A stretch of DNA of 22,022 nucleotides from Bordetella parapertussis (GCA_945882755.1 CAMCWS010000030.1:1-22022); one strand, 5' to 3'; shown: positions 13,791 to 21,866, numbered from the stretch's first letter. The notes: generated by a model not told the origin, from the letters alone. Translations and numbers: made by a program.

Positions 13791-15048
13791 GGCGCAAAGC
13801 CTCCGCAGGATCGATGCGGCTGGCTCGCCAACTGGGGTAGAGCGTCGCGATCAAGGCCAGCACCAAGGCAATGATGACCACTGGCCCAATGTCGGCCCAC
13901 TGCGGGTCGCTGGGCATGCGGCTGATCAGGTAAATGTCCTTGGGCAAAAAGCTCGCACCCAAGGCTTTTTCGATGGCCGGCACGATACTGCCAATGTTGA
14001 ACGCCACCAACAGCCCCAGTGCCAAACCCGACAAGGTGCCGATCACACCCACCAACGCCCCTTGCACCACGAAGATGCCCATGATGCTCGCTGGGCTCGC
14101 CCCCAAGGTGCGCAAAATAGCGATGTCGGCCCGCTTGTCGGTGACCGTCATCACCAAGGTGCTGACCAAGTTGAACGCCGCCACCGCCACGATGAGGGTC
14201 AAGATGATGAACATCATGCGTTTTTCAATTTGCACCGCCGCAAACCAAGTGCGGTTGGCGCGGGTCCAGTCACGCACCATCACATCGTCACCCAACACCG
14301 GCGAGAGTTCGGCGGCCACCTGCCGCGCCAGTTGAGCGTCTTTCAATTTCACCCGCAGGCCATTGGGTCCTTCCAAGCGGAAGATGCGTTGCGCATCCTC
14401 GATGTGCAGCAAAGCCAAGGACGCGTCATATTCATAGTGACCCGAATCAAGCAGTCCGACCACGGTGAGCTGCTTCAAACGCGGCACCACACCGGCAGGT
14501 GTGACCTGCCCCCCGGGAGCAACCAAGGTCACAAGCTCTCCGACCTTGACGCCCAAAGCACGCGCCAATTCACTGCCCAAAATCACCCCAAAACCGCCTG
14601 CTTGCAGTTGGTTCAGCACCTCTGGCGACATCAAAGCCACCGCGTCTGTGACCAACACCTCTTGGGCTGGATCGATGCCACGCACCAACGCGCCGCGCAT
14701 GTCCTCGCCTTGGGCGAGCAATCCTTGCGACAACACGAAAGGCGCACTGGCAATGACTTGCGAGTGCTGCGCCAGTTTTTGCTGCAAAACCGGCGGATCT
14801 TGCAGCGAGGCACTGCTGTAAGCCAAGACCTCGATGTGTGAAAGCACGCCCAGCATGCGGTCACGAACCTCTTTTTGGAAGCCGTTCATCACGCTCAAGA
14901 CAATGATGAGTGCCGCCACGCCCAAGGCAATACCCAACATGGACACCGAAGAAATAAAGGAGATAAAGCGGTTGCGCCGCGCCGCGCGGCCAGCACGGGT
15001 GTAGCGCCAGCCTACGCGCAACTCAAAGGGGAGTCTTGAAAGATTCAT
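13783..15048 (-). CDS. lolC: Lipoprotein-releasing ABC transporter permease LolC/LolE (LolF-like)
   Basis: This 421-residue inner-membrane protein has the LolCE architecture. Helix 1 at about 25-48 ([24 protein letters not shown]) is followed by [14 protein letters not shown], then a periplasmic MacB-like domain to about 265. Three C-terminal helices (FtsX domain) cover about 270-410 and include [24 protein letters not shown], the coupling segment. The C-terminus [18 protein letters not shown] is typical. The start is ATG 15048; an in-frame start 27 bp upstream would add an unrelated MCKMPQSAG and run into the divergent promoter. Only one such permease is next to lolD, so the transporter may be the homodimeric LolF type found outside gammaproteobacteria. 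A CACAAT box lies 8 bp upstream of the ATG. Confidence 0.94.
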   Translation of the reverse strand: MNLSRLPFELRVGWRYTRAGRAARRNRFISFISSVSMLGIALGVAALIIVLSVMNGFQKEVRDRMLGVLSHIEVLAYSSASLQDPPVLQQKLAQHSQVIASAPFVLSQGLLAQGEDMRGALVRGIDPAQEVLVTDAVALMSPEVLNQLQAGGFGVILGSELARALGVKVGELVTLVAPGGQVTPAGVVPRLKQLTVVGLLDSGHYEYDASLALLHIEDAQRIFRLEGPNGLRVKLKDAQLARQVAAELSPVLGDDVMVRDWTRANRTWFAAVQIEKRMMFIILTLIVAVAAFNLVSTLVMTVTDKRADIAILRTLGASPASIMGIFVVQGALVGVIGTLSGLALGLLVAFNIGSIVPAIEKALGASFLPKDIYLISRMPSDPQWADIGPVVIIALVLALIATLYPSWRASRIDPAEALRHE

Positions 15049-15083
15049 GCCGGCAGATTGTGGCATCTTGCACAATCACCCTT
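15049..15083. promoter_or_regulatory. Symmetric divergent promoter region of lolC and the rpfE-like gene
   Basis: The 35-bp gap contains the inverted repeat GATTGTG (15056-15062), GCATCTTG, CACAATC (15071-15077). Each arm supplies a CACAAT box: on the minus strand 8 bp before lolC ATG 15048, on the plus strand 7 bp before the rpfE-like ATG 15084. Neither gene has a Shine-Dalgarno. The arrangement fits two face-to-face leaderless promoters, possibly with a shared regulator; no good -35 elements were found. Confidence 0.5.
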
Positions 15084-16046
15084 ATGACAGTTGCTTCTCC
15101 CTTGACCCTTGTGGCTTTTGCCTTGCCTGCGGGCATGGCCGAAGGCCACCCTGACCAAGCGCATTGGCAACAGGCTTTGAACCAGGCATTTGCCCCAACA
15201 CATTCAGACCTTTGGCGGCAAGCCCAGCGTGTGACAACCACCACCTTGCCCGACAGTGCGATGAGTGCCCGCCATGAAGTGGCTTGGACGCAGGCCTTGG
15301 GCTGGCAAGTCGATGATGGCCTGGTGCCGCTGGCCACCTTGGCCGCCCAAGCGCAAGGTTTGCAGTGTCCCGCAGACCACGGCTGGGCATTCATTGATGC
15401 GGTGCATTGGCACATCAGCCAAGGACAGGTGAATTTGAGTGTCCCCCACCCCATCACCGCCGAGGAAACCCAGGCATTGGGCGAGGCCATGCGGCCGTTC
15501 TTGCTGCAAGACGGGATTCACCTTCAGCCTTTGCTGCCCGGTCGCTGGTTGGTGCACGCAGCGGTGTTCAAACGCTTGCCCAGCGTGTCTTTGGACCGCG
15601 TCAACGGTCAACGCATTGACCAGTGGATGCAGCCCAACAGCATCTCCGCACAAACAGACGCTGAGCGTCTGTTGCGGCGCTTGCAAAATGAGATGCAAAT
15701 GCTTTTTTACACCCACGCCGTCAACGACCACCGTGCAGTCGCCTTGAACTCGGTGTGGTTCAGCGGCACGGGTGACTTGCCCCCAACGCACACCCACAGC
15801 TCCGCCACGGCTGTGGTGCTTGACCAAAGCTTGCGTCAAGCGTGGCTGAGCCACAACCCCGAGGTCTTTGTGCCAGCTTTCACAAGGGTGTGGCAAGACA
15901 CCATCGCCCCTGCACTTGCGCGGCAAGAGCAGGTGCTGCTGTGTAACCCCACGCGCAGCGTCTTGCTTGAAAATGCGCCGCAAGGCTTGCGCAGAAAGCT
16001 TCAGCAGTGGCTGCGCCCCACCCAACTGTCGGACTTGCTGCAATGA
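15084..16046 (+). CDS. RpfE-like conserved protein of unknown function
   Basis: This 320-residue soluble-looking protein opens with MTVASPLTLVAFALPAGMAE, which is not a convincing signal peptide. The pattern is that of the family annotated as RpfE-type regulatory protein, or sometimes phosphoglycerate mutase, in Xanthomonas and betaproteobacteria. It has a central DAVHWHISQGQVNLS segment (105-119), GIHLQPLLPGRWLV (144-157), and the conserved C-terminal part NEMQMLFYTHAVNDHRA (202-218) with NSVWFSGTGDLP (222-233). The biochemical role is not established; true mutase activity is not supported by any motif I can see. Start ATG 15084 fits a CACAAT box 7 bp upstream; longer starts enter the divergent lolC region. 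It overlaps recJ by 4 bp (ATGA), and linkage to recJ is also known from the Xanthomonas rpf cluster. Confidence 0.8.
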   Translation: MTVASPLTLVAFALPAGMAEGHPDQAHWQQALNQAFAPTHSDLWRQAQRVTTTTLPDSAMSARHEVAWTQALGWQVDDGLVPLATLAAQAQGLQCPADHGWAFIDAVHWHISQGQVNLSVPHPITAEETQALGEAMRPFLLQDGIHLQPLLPGRWLVHAAVFKRLPSVSLDRVNGQRIDQWMQPNSISAQTDAERLLRRLQNEMQMLFYTHAVNDHRAVALNSVWFSGTGDLPPTHTHSSATAVVLDQSLRQAWLSHNPEVFVPAFTRVWQDTIAPALARQEQVLLCNPTRSVLLENAPQGLRRKLQQWLRPTQLSDLLQ

Positions 16047-17758
16047 AACTTCAGGTACGCGATGTCCTACCGCGCAGCGTGTGGGCCTTAGAGCAAAGCG
16101 GTGTGCATCCCCTGCTGGCGCGTTTGTATGCGGCGCGGGGTGTGCATGATGCGCAAGAGCTGAAAACCGAATTGGCGCTTTTGTTGCCGCCTGCAGGTCT
16201 CAAAGGCATTGACGACGCTGCACAGCTGTTGGCCAACGCCATTGCCCAGCAACTGCGCTTTTGCATCGTGGCCGATTACGACTGCGACGGTGCGACAGCA
16301 TGTGCGTTGGCCTTGCGCGGCTTGAAGCTCTTAGGTGCTCAGCATGTCAGCTTCATCGTTCCCGACCGCGTGGTCGATGGCTATGGTTTAACGCCTGACA
16401 TCGCCCAACGCGTTCATGCCAGCGGCGCACAGGTCTTGATCACCGTGGACAACGGCATCGCCAGCGTGAGCGGTGTGGAAGAAGCCAAGCGCTTAGGTCT
16501 GCAAGTGTTGATCACCGACCACCACTTGCCTGGCCCCGAGCTACCCACACCTGACGCCTTGGTCAACCCCAATCAGCCCGGTTGCATGTTCGAGAGCAAA
16601 AGCATGGCGGGTGTGGGCGTGATGTTTTATGTCTTGCTGGCCTTGCGAGCGCTGATGCGTGAGCGCGGTGTTTTCAGCAAAGACACCGAACCCAAGCTTG
16701 ACGGTTTGCTGCCTTTGGTGGCCTTGGGTACGGTCGCCGATGTGGTGAGATTGGATGCCAACAACCGCCGCTTGGTGTCGCAAGGTTTGTTGCGTATGCG
16801 CAAAGGCCATCTGCCCGCTGGCATGGCGGCCTTGTTCAAAGTGGCCGCGCGGGACGCCACCCAAGCCAGCAGCCAAGACATGGGGTTTGCGATTGGGCCG
16901 CGCATCAACGCTGCCGGTCGCTTGTCTGACATGACCTTGGGCATCGAGTGCTTGCGCACCGACGACACCGAACTGGCGTGGCGACTGGCGCAGCAACTCG
17001 ACACCATCAACCGCGAGCGCCGTTCTATGGAGGGCGATATGCGCGAACAAGCGCTGCTGATCGCCGAGTCTTTGATGGACAGCGATGAAATAGCACCTGC
17101 CGCGCTGTGCGTGTTTGATGAAGACTTTCACGAAGGCGTGGTGGGCATTATTGCCGGTCGCTTGAAAGACCTGCACTACCGCCCTTGCTTTGTGTTTGCC
17201 AGCAGCCAGTCGCAAGGCCAAGCGGTGCTCAAAGGCTCGGGGCGGTCGATTGCCGGTTTCCATTTGCGCGACGCCTTGGATGCCATTGCCAAACGCCACC
17301 CCGCTTTATTGCTGCGCTTTGGTGGTCACGCCATGGCCGCGGGATGCACCTTGCTGGAAGACGACTTGGCCACCTTCGAGATGGCCTTGCAAGACATTGC
17401 CGCCCAGTGGTTGGACGCGGCCACCTTGGCGCAAACCTTGGCTACCGATGGCAGTTTGCCCCAGCAGTATGTGCGCCCCGATATGGTCAAACATCTGCAA
17501 GCGCATGTGTGGGGGCAAGGTTTTGCTGCGCCGCTGTTCCAAGACACGGTGAATGTGCTGAGCCAAAAAATCGTCGGTGAAAAACATTTGTCGCTCAAGC
17601 TGCAATTGCACGGGCAACTGGTCGACGCCATCTGGTTTGGCCGCACCGAGAGCTTGCCGGTGCAAGCCACCGTGGCCTACCGCCTCGACATCAACACGTG
17701 GCAAGGCATGGAAAAACTGCAGTTACAAATCGAAGCCATGCAGCCCTTCTACAATTAA
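16043..17758 (+). CDS. recJ: Single-stranded-DNA-specific exonuclease RecJ
   Basis: This 571-residue 5'-3' ssDNA exonuclease of the DHH phosphoesterase superfamily acts in recombination and repair. Catalytic motifs are in order: DYDCDG (78-83), DNG (136-138), DHH (159-161), then MAGVGVMFYVLLAL and GPRINAAGRLSDMTLG. The DHHA1 segment contains GSGRSIAGFHLRDAL and RFGGHAMAAGCTL, and a C-terminal OB-fold region ends at QPFYN. The length is typical. Start ATG 16043 overlaps the upstream stop by 4 bp, and its MKLQVRDV opening is normal; a frame extension to 16007 has no support. The PHP gene follows after 3 bp, and its possible promoter box overlaps the last recJ codons. Confidence 0.97.
   Translation: MKLQVRDVLPRSVWALEQSGVHPLLARLYAARGVHDAQELKTELALLLPPAGLKGIDDAAQLLANAIAQQLRFCIVADYDCDGATACALALRGLKLLGAQHVSFIVPDRVVDGYGLTPDIAQRVHASGAQVLITVDNGIASVSGVEEAKRLGLQVLITDHHLPGPELPTPDALVNPNQPGCMFESKSMAGVGVMFYVLLALRALMRERGVFSKDTEPKLDGLLPLVALGTVADVVRLDANNRRLVSQGLLRMRKGHLPAGMAALFKVAARDATQASSQDMGFAIGPRINAAGRLSDMTLGIECLRTDDTELAWRLAQQLDTINRERRSMEGDMREQALLIAESLMDSDEIAPAALCVFDEDFHEGVVGIIAGRLKDLHYRPCFVFASSQSQGQAVLKGSGRSIAGFHLRDALDAIAKRHPALLLRFGGHAMAAGCTLLEDDLATFEMALQDIAAQWLDAATLAQTLATDGSLPQQYVRPDMVKHLQAHVWGQGFAAPLFQDTVNVLSQKIVGEKHLSLKLQLHGQLVDAIWFGRTESLPVQATVAYRLDINTWQGMEKLQLQIEAMQPFYN
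17750..17755 (+). promoter_or_regulatory. TACAAT box 6 nt before the PHP-domain gene (candidate internal promoter)
   Basis: TACAAT spans the last codons of recJ (…TAC AAT TAA) and is followed by six bases and the GTG at 17762. It matches TATAAT at five of six positions. No good -35 was found at 16-18 bp. It supports the GTG as start and suggests a second, leaderless transcript inside the recJ operon. Confidence 0.45.
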
Positions 17759-17761
17759 GCC

Positions 17762-18613
17762 GTGTCCATCCTCAACGCCGATCTGCATTGCCACTCTGTC
17801 GTCTCCGACGGCACCCTCACGCCCGAGGCGTTGGCTGCACGTGCCCACGCTAATGGCGTGGAGTTATGGTCGCTTACCGACCACGACGAAATTGGCGGCC
17901 AAGCCAGGGCCTGCGCTGCCGCACAAGCGTTGGGCATGGGGTATTTGCACGGCACCGAAATTTCGGTGTCTTTCGCTGGCAAAACCGTTCATATCGTTGG
18001 TCTGGGCTTTGACCCCCAAGACCCGCGTATGCAAGAGGGGCTTCGCAGCACGCGCGGTGGTCGCCATGCCAGAGCTTTGGACATGGCCGCTGGCCTGGCC
18101 AAGGTAGGCATACAAGGCAGTTTTGAAGGTGCCCTCACCTTTGCGGGCAACCCTGACCTGATTTCTCGCACCCACTTTGCCCGTTATTTGGTCGAAAGCG
18201 GTGTCTGCGCTGATACCTACGAAGTGTTTCGCCGCTTCCTGACTGAAGGCAAACCCGGCTATGTGGAACACCGCTGGGCTGGCTTGGGTGACGCGGTGCG
18301 TTGGATTCGCGAATGCCAAGGCGTGGCCGTCATTGCCCACCCCGCAAGATACGGCTTCACGCCCACCGAGGAATACGCCCTCTTCTCCGAATTCAAAAAC
18401 CACGGCGGTCAAGCGGTGGAAGTGGTGACGGGCAGCCATTCGGCCGCCGAAGCCATCCAATACGCCGACATGGCGCGTGAGTTTGGACTGGCTGCATCTC
18501 GCGGCAGCGACTTTCACAGCCCCAATGAAAGCCATACCGATTTAGGCGCATTGCCTTGGTTGCCCGGTGACCTGACACCGGTGTGGGAATTGCTCACCCA
18601 CCGCATCCAATAA
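17762..18613 (+). CDS. rnm: PHP-domain phosphoesterase, YciV/TrpH (RNase AM) type
   Basis: This 283-residue PHP-domain protein is similar to E. coli YciV (TrpH, also RNase AM), described as a 5'-3' exoribonuclease and 3',5'-bisnucleotide phosphatase. Metal ligands are visible: His9 and His11 (DLHCHS), Asp40-His41-Asp42 (SLTDHDE), Glu66 (HGTEIS), His77 (VHIVGLGF), His193 (VIAHPARYG), Asp250 and His252 (RGSDFHSP). Length and motif order match the family. The start is GTG 17762, 3 bp after recJ; no ATG is available before the first motif. In E. coli yciV and yciO are adjacent, and here the yciO-like gene follows after 15 bp, so the pairing is conserved across classes. Confidence 0.93.
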   Translation: MSILNADLHCHSVVSDGTLTPEALAARAHANGVELWSLTDHDEIGGQARACAAAQALGMGYLHGTEISVSFAGKTVHIVGLGFDPQDPRMQEGLRSTRGGRHARALDMAAGLAKVGIQGSFEGALTFAGNPDLISRTHFARYLVESGVCADTYEVFRRFLTEGKPGYVEHRWAGLGDAVRWIRECQGVAVIAHPARYGFTPTEEYALFSEFKNHGGQAVEVVTGSHSAAEAIQYADMAREFGLAASRGSDFHSPNESHTDLGALPWLPGDLTPVWELLTHRIQ

Positions 18614-18628
18614 GACCAAGGCCACCCC

Positions 18629-19264
18629 ATGGCACAACTGTTTCAAGTCCATCCGGACAACCCGCAAACGCGCTTACTGAAACAAGCTGCAGCCTTGTTG
18701 ACCCAAGGCGGCGTGGTGGCCGTACCCACAGACTCCAGTTATGCCTTGGTCTGCCATCTGGACGACAAGGCGGCGATTGACCGCTTGCGCCAGATTCGCG
18801 GGGTGGACGACAAACACCACCTGACCTTGCTATGCCGCGACCTGCGCGAACTTTCGCTTTACGCCAAGGTGGACAACCGCCAATTTCGATTGCTCAAAGC
18901 CGCAACCCCTGGGGCCTACACCTTTATATTAGAGGCCACCAAAGAAGTGCCACGCCGTGTGGCCCACCCACAGCGCAAAACCATTGGCCTGCGGGTACCC
19001 GACCACACCGCCTTGCTGGCTTTGCTGGCGATTCACGGCGCACCCTTGCTGGCCACCACCTTGATCCCCCAAGACGAAACCGAGCCTTTGAACGACGCCG
19101 AACTGATACGCGAACGCTATGAACACCAAGTGGCTGCGGTGGTCGATGCCGGTGCTTGCAGCCTGCAAGCCACCACGGTGGTGGACCTCACCCCCATGGC
19201 CGACGGGGGTGAGCCAGAAGTTTTACGTCAAGGCTTAGGAAAATTAGAACTTTTAGGCTTATAA
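18629..19264 (+). CDS. YciO/Sua5/YrdC-family protein (L-threonylcarbamoyladenylate synthase family)
   Basis: This 211-residue protein has the YrdC fold of TsaC/Sua5 enzymes, which make threonylcarbamoyl-AMP for tRNA t6A. It resembles the YciO branch: VVAVPTDSSYALVCHLDDK (28-46), KHHLTLLCRDL, the long GAYTFILEATKEVPRRV and KTIGLRVPDHTA, then LLATTLIPQDETEPLNDAE and the C-terminal TTVVDLTPM. YciO proteins are paralogues whose t6A role is disputed, so the main TsaC may be encoded elsewhere. The ATG at 18629 has only a weak AAGG upstream. The last codons are AT-rich and the stop at 19264 is followed by a possible terminator and an AT-rich gap. Confidence 0.92.
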   Translation: MAQLFQVHPDNPQTRLLKQAAALLTQGGVVAVPTDSSYALVCHLDDKAAIDRLRQIRGVDDKHHLTLLCRDLRELSLYAKVDNRQFRLLKAATPGAYTFILEATKEVPRRVAHPQRKTIGLRVPDHTALLALLAIHGAPLLATTLIPQDETEPLNDAELIRERYEHQVAAVVDAGACSLQATTVVDLTPMADGGEPEVLRQGLGKLELLGL

Positions 19265-19268
19265 TGTT

Positions 19269-19286
19269 AAAGCTATAAGCTTTTTT
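19269..19286 (+). terminator. Weak intrinsic terminator after the yciO-like gene
   Basis: AAAGCT (19269-19274) and AGCTTT (19278-19283) form a 6-bp stem with an ATA loop, followed by three more T. It starts 5 bp after the stop codon. The stem is AT-rich, so efficiency is doubtful. Confidence 0.45.
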
Positions 19287-19378
19287 AGGGGTCTTCCGTA
19301 CCCTAAAGCGCTTAAAAAAACAAATATTCACATACTTTTAACCAATAAATTGATAAAAATTAGTGAGAGAATACTTTT
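19287..19378 (+). other. AT-rich intergenic stretch before the M50 protease gene
   Basis: The gap is conspicuously AT-rich compared with its neighbours. A second possible hairpin pairs TTTAGGG (19284-19290) with CCCTAAA (19301-19307), and an 8-bp palindrome AAGCGCTT lies at 19306-19313, followed by an A run. Candidate promoter elements such as TTCACA (19327) and TTGATA (19350) occur, but none has a good partner. GAGAG before GTG 19379 may serve as ribosome binding site. A new transcription unit probably begins here. Confidence 0.4.
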
Positions 19379-20055
19379 GTGAATTTCAATGAATTAGTAC
19401 AAACAATTTCTACCCATGCGATACCCGTATTGCTCGCCATTACCCTGCACGAAGCCGCGCATGGCTACACAGCACGCCAGTTGGGCGACGACACCGCATG
19501 GCAAATGGGGCGCGTCACCCTCAACCCCTTTCCCCACATCGACTTGGTCGGCACCATCATCCTGCCTTTGATGCTGCTTTTTGCCACCTCTGGGCAGTTT
19601 TTGTTTGGTTATGCCAAGCCTGTTCCTGTGGATTTTTCCCGTTTGCACCACCCCAAACGTGACATGGTGTGGGTCGCTTTGGCCGGACCTGGGGTCAATT
19701 TGTTCCAAGCATTTGCTTGGGCGGTGCTGATTTACCTCTTGTCGGGCATGGGTAGCGAAGAGCGGTTTTTCCTTGAAATGGCGCAAGCCGGTGTGCTGGT
19801 CAATTTGGTCATGTTCGCTTTCAACCTGTTTCCCTTACCGCCACTGGACGGAGGCGCATCATGGTGGGCTTGTTGCCCATGCGCTTGGCGATTGGCTTCT
19901 CAAAAATCGAGCGCTACGGATTTTTCATTGTCATGGGCTTGGTGCTCATGGGCGTGATCAACAGCTTTTGGATGCGCCCCATCATGATGGCCACCACCCA
20001 AGGTATTCAATGGGTGCTGCAACCCCTGGCCTCTTTGCTGCAACTTGCCCCATGA
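19379..20055 (+). pseudogene. M50 site-2-protease-like gene, frameshifted at about 19855
   Basis: The first frame (GTG 19379) encodes a membrane protein of the short site-2-protease/RseP-related M50 family. Zinc motif HEAAH is at 24-28, GYAKPVPVD at 78-84, and several helices lead to NLFPLPPLDGG (149-159) with the third ligand Asp157. Immediately after that glycine pair the frame goes astray (ASWWACC) and stops at 19957. The missing C-terminus continues in another frame as RIMVGLLPMRLAIGFSKIERYG to a TGA at 20053-20055. Joining them restores a normal protein of about 225 residues and the expected DGGRI motif. One lost base in GGC(C)GC explains it. The restored frame overlaps trpS by 4 bp (ATGA), so the break is recent or a sequencing/assembly error. 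Protease function is intact only if the frame is restored. Confidence 0.88.
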
Positions 20056-21248
20056 GCGATCGCGTACTTTCTGGCATGCGCCCCACCGGCGCCTTGCACT
20101 TGGGCCACTACCACGGCGCCTTGAAAAACTGGGTGCGCCTGCAGTCGCAAATGCAGTGCTTTTACTTTGTGGCCGACTGGCACGCCCTCACCACCCACTA
20201 TGAAAGCCGCGAAGTCATCGAGAAGAATGTCTATGAAATGGTCATCGACTGGCTGGCCGCGGGCCTGGACCCTGACAAATGCACGCTGTTTTTGCAAAGC
20301 CGCATTCCCGAACACGCCGAACTCTTTACCCTGTTGGCCATGGGCACACCCATCGGTTGGTTAGAACGTGTGCCGACATACAAAGACCAGCAAGAAAAAC
20401 TCAAGGACAAAGACCTCAGCACCTACGGTTTCTTGGGCTACCCCTTGCTGCAAGCCGCGGATATCTTGATTTACAAAGCCCGCTGGGTGCCCGTGGGCGA
20501 AGACCAAGCCAGCCATGTGGAACTCACCCGTGAAGCGGCCAGACGCTTCAACCATTTGTATGGCCGCGAGCCCAATTTCGACGCCTTGGTGCAAGACTGC
20601 TTGGCCAAGTTGCCCAAAGACAGCGTCAAACGTTTTGAAAAATCTCGTAAACAGTTTCAGGAAACGGGCGACGCCAAAGCCATGGAAGGCGCTTTGGGCT
20701 ATTTGAAAACCTCCCTCGAACTGGATGACAAAGACCGCGAACGTTTAGAAGGCTACTTTAAAGGCACAGGCAAAGCCGTGCTGACCGAGCCGCAAGCCCT
20801 GCTGACCGAAGCCAGCAAATTGCCAGGCTTGGATGGCGCCAAGATGAGCAAAAGCTATCACAACACCATTGCCATGCGTGAAGACAAAGCCAGCATCGAA
20901 ACCAAGGTCAAGCGCATGCCCACCGACCCTGCGCGGGTCAAACGCAGCGACCCTGGCAACCCCGATCGCTGCCCCGTTTGGCAATTTCACTTGGTGTATT
21001 CACCCCCTGCCACCCGCGACTGGGTGAAGACCGAGTGCGCTCGTGCCGGCATTGGTTGCTTGGAATGCAAGCAACCCGTGATTGATGCGATTGTTTCCGA
21101 GCAACAGCCCATGTTGGCTCGGGCTGAGCCTTTTGTTTCCAATCCTCGACTTGTTCGTGATATCGTAGATGCTGGAACACAGCGGGCTCGGGTCACGGCA
21201 CAAGAAACCATGCGCGATGTGCGCGAGGCCATGGGCCTGAATTACTAA
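20052..21248 (+). CDS. trpS: Tryptophanyl-tRNA synthetase
   Basis: This 398-residue cytoplasmic class I aminoacyl-tRNA synthetase charges tRNA-Trp. It begins MSDRVLSGMRPTGALHLGHYHGALKNW with the HIGH-type motif HLGH at 16-19; KMSKS is at 264-268. ADWHALTTHY and YPLLQAADILIYKA are typical. Compared with the short bacterial form (about 330 residues) there is an insertion at about 178-243 rich in charged residues (from FDALVQDCLAKLPKD to YFKGTGKAVL), seen in a subgroup of TrpRS and not a sign of damage. ATG 20052 overlaps the end of the M50 gene by 4 bp. A longer in-frame extension from 19773 reads through the M50 gene in the wrong frame and is not real. Confidence 0.96.
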   Translation: MSDRVLSGMRPTGALHLGHYHGALKNWVRLQSQMQCFYFVADWHALTTHYESREVIEKNVYEMVIDWLAAGLDPDKCTLFLQSRIPEHAELFTLLAMGTPIGWLERVPTYKDQQEKLKDKDLSTYGFLGYPLLQAADILIYKARWVPVGEDQASHVELTREAARRFNHLYGREPNFDALVQDCLAKLPKDSVKRFEKSRKQFQETGDAKAMEGALGYLKTSLELDDKDRERLEGYFKGTGKAVLTEPQALLTEASKLPGLDGAKMSKSYHNTIAMREDKASIETKVKRMPTDPARVKRSDPGNPDRCPVWQFHLVYSPPATRDWVKTECARAGIGCLECKQPVIDAIVSEQQPMLARAEPFVSNPRLVRDIVDAGTQRARVTAQETMRDVREAMGLNY

Positions 21249-21263
21249 GAACGGAGAATAACG

Positions 21264-21866
21264 ATGAGTCTTTACGTCATAGATGACCACCCAATGGTCC
21301 GCCAAATGATTGGCATGTTGCTGCGTCGCCTGCGCCCCGCCTCCAAGGTAGTGGAGTTGGAGAAATTCAGCGAGTTGCAAGCAGCGCTGATCAAAAACGG
21401 AGAGCCCGAGTTGTTTGTGCTGGACTTGCTGCTGCCTGGCGTCAAGGGTGCCACCGCGATTTCCGATGTGAAAAAAATGTACCCCGAGATTCCCTTGGTG
21501 GTGCTTTCAGCCATGCCTTCTGGCGAAGCGCGTGACGCTTGCCTGGAAGCAGGCGCCGACCTCTACATTGAAAAATCCACCGATACTGCTGAAATTTCTG
21601 CAGCTATCCAAGACATCATGAAGTCTGACGATGCTGAAGACGATGCCGAAGTCTTGGTGATTGGCGACATCAAACTGTCCAAGCGCCAAAAGCAGCTCAT
21701 CCTCATGCTCGACCGTGGTCTGTCCAACCGAGATATCGCTGCCGAACTCAGCATCAGCGAGCACACCGTCAAGGTGCATTTGTGGCGCTTGTTCCGCCGC
21801 TTAGGTGTGAAAAGCCGTACCCAAACCCTGCACTTTGCACGTACCCATGGTTTGTTGATGGGCTGA
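21264..21866 (+). CDS. NarL/FixJ-family response regulator
   Basis: This 200-residue two-component response regulator has an N-terminal receiver domain (about 1-120) with acidic pocket Asp7-Asp8, phospho-acceptor Asp54 (FVLDLLLPG), Ser82 in the VVLSAMPS switch and Lys104 (YIEKST). An acidic linker (SDDAEDDAEV) follows, then a LuxR-type helix-turn-helix at about 138-195 (LSKRQKQLILMLDRGLSNRDIAAELSISEHTVKVHLWRLFRRLGV). It should bind DNA when phosphorylated. No histidine kinase is in the window, so partner and regulon are unknown. A good GGAG precedes ATG 21264 by 8 nt. It lies 15 bp after trpS and may be co-transcribed. The next gene is convergent. Confidence 0.95.
   Translation: MSLYVIDDHPMVRQMIGMLLRRLRPASKVVELEKFSELQAALIKNGEPELFVLDLLLPGVKGATAISDVKKMYPEIPLVVLSAMPSGEARDACLEAGADLYIEKSTDTAEISAAIQDIMKSDDAEDDAEVLVIGDIKLSKRQKQLILMLDRGLSNRDIAAELSISEHTVKVHLWRLFRRLGVKSRTQTLHFARTHGLLMG

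Noticed and set aside
13603..14841. A 412-residue open frame on the plus strand opposite lolD/lolC
   Set aside because: It lies fully antisense to two genes with clear family motifs, has a His/Gln/Arg-rich composition typical of antisense frames in GC-rich DNA and no recognisable domain.
15036..15083. Upstream start at 15036 for the rpfE-like protein and at 15075 for lolC
   Set aside because: These would make the two divergent genes overlap and add unrelated residues; the inner ATGs at 15084 and 15048 fit the paired CACAAT boxes.
19850..19860. Programmed -1 ribosomal frameshift in the M50 gene
   Set aside because: No slippery heptamer is present (the sequence is GGA GGC GCA) and no strong downstream stimulatory hairpin was found, so simple loss of one base is more likely.
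19773..20051. N-terminal extension of TrpS by 93 residues
   Set aside because: It is the M50 gene in a wrong frame; TrpRS proteins start close to the HIGH motif, as from ATG 20052.
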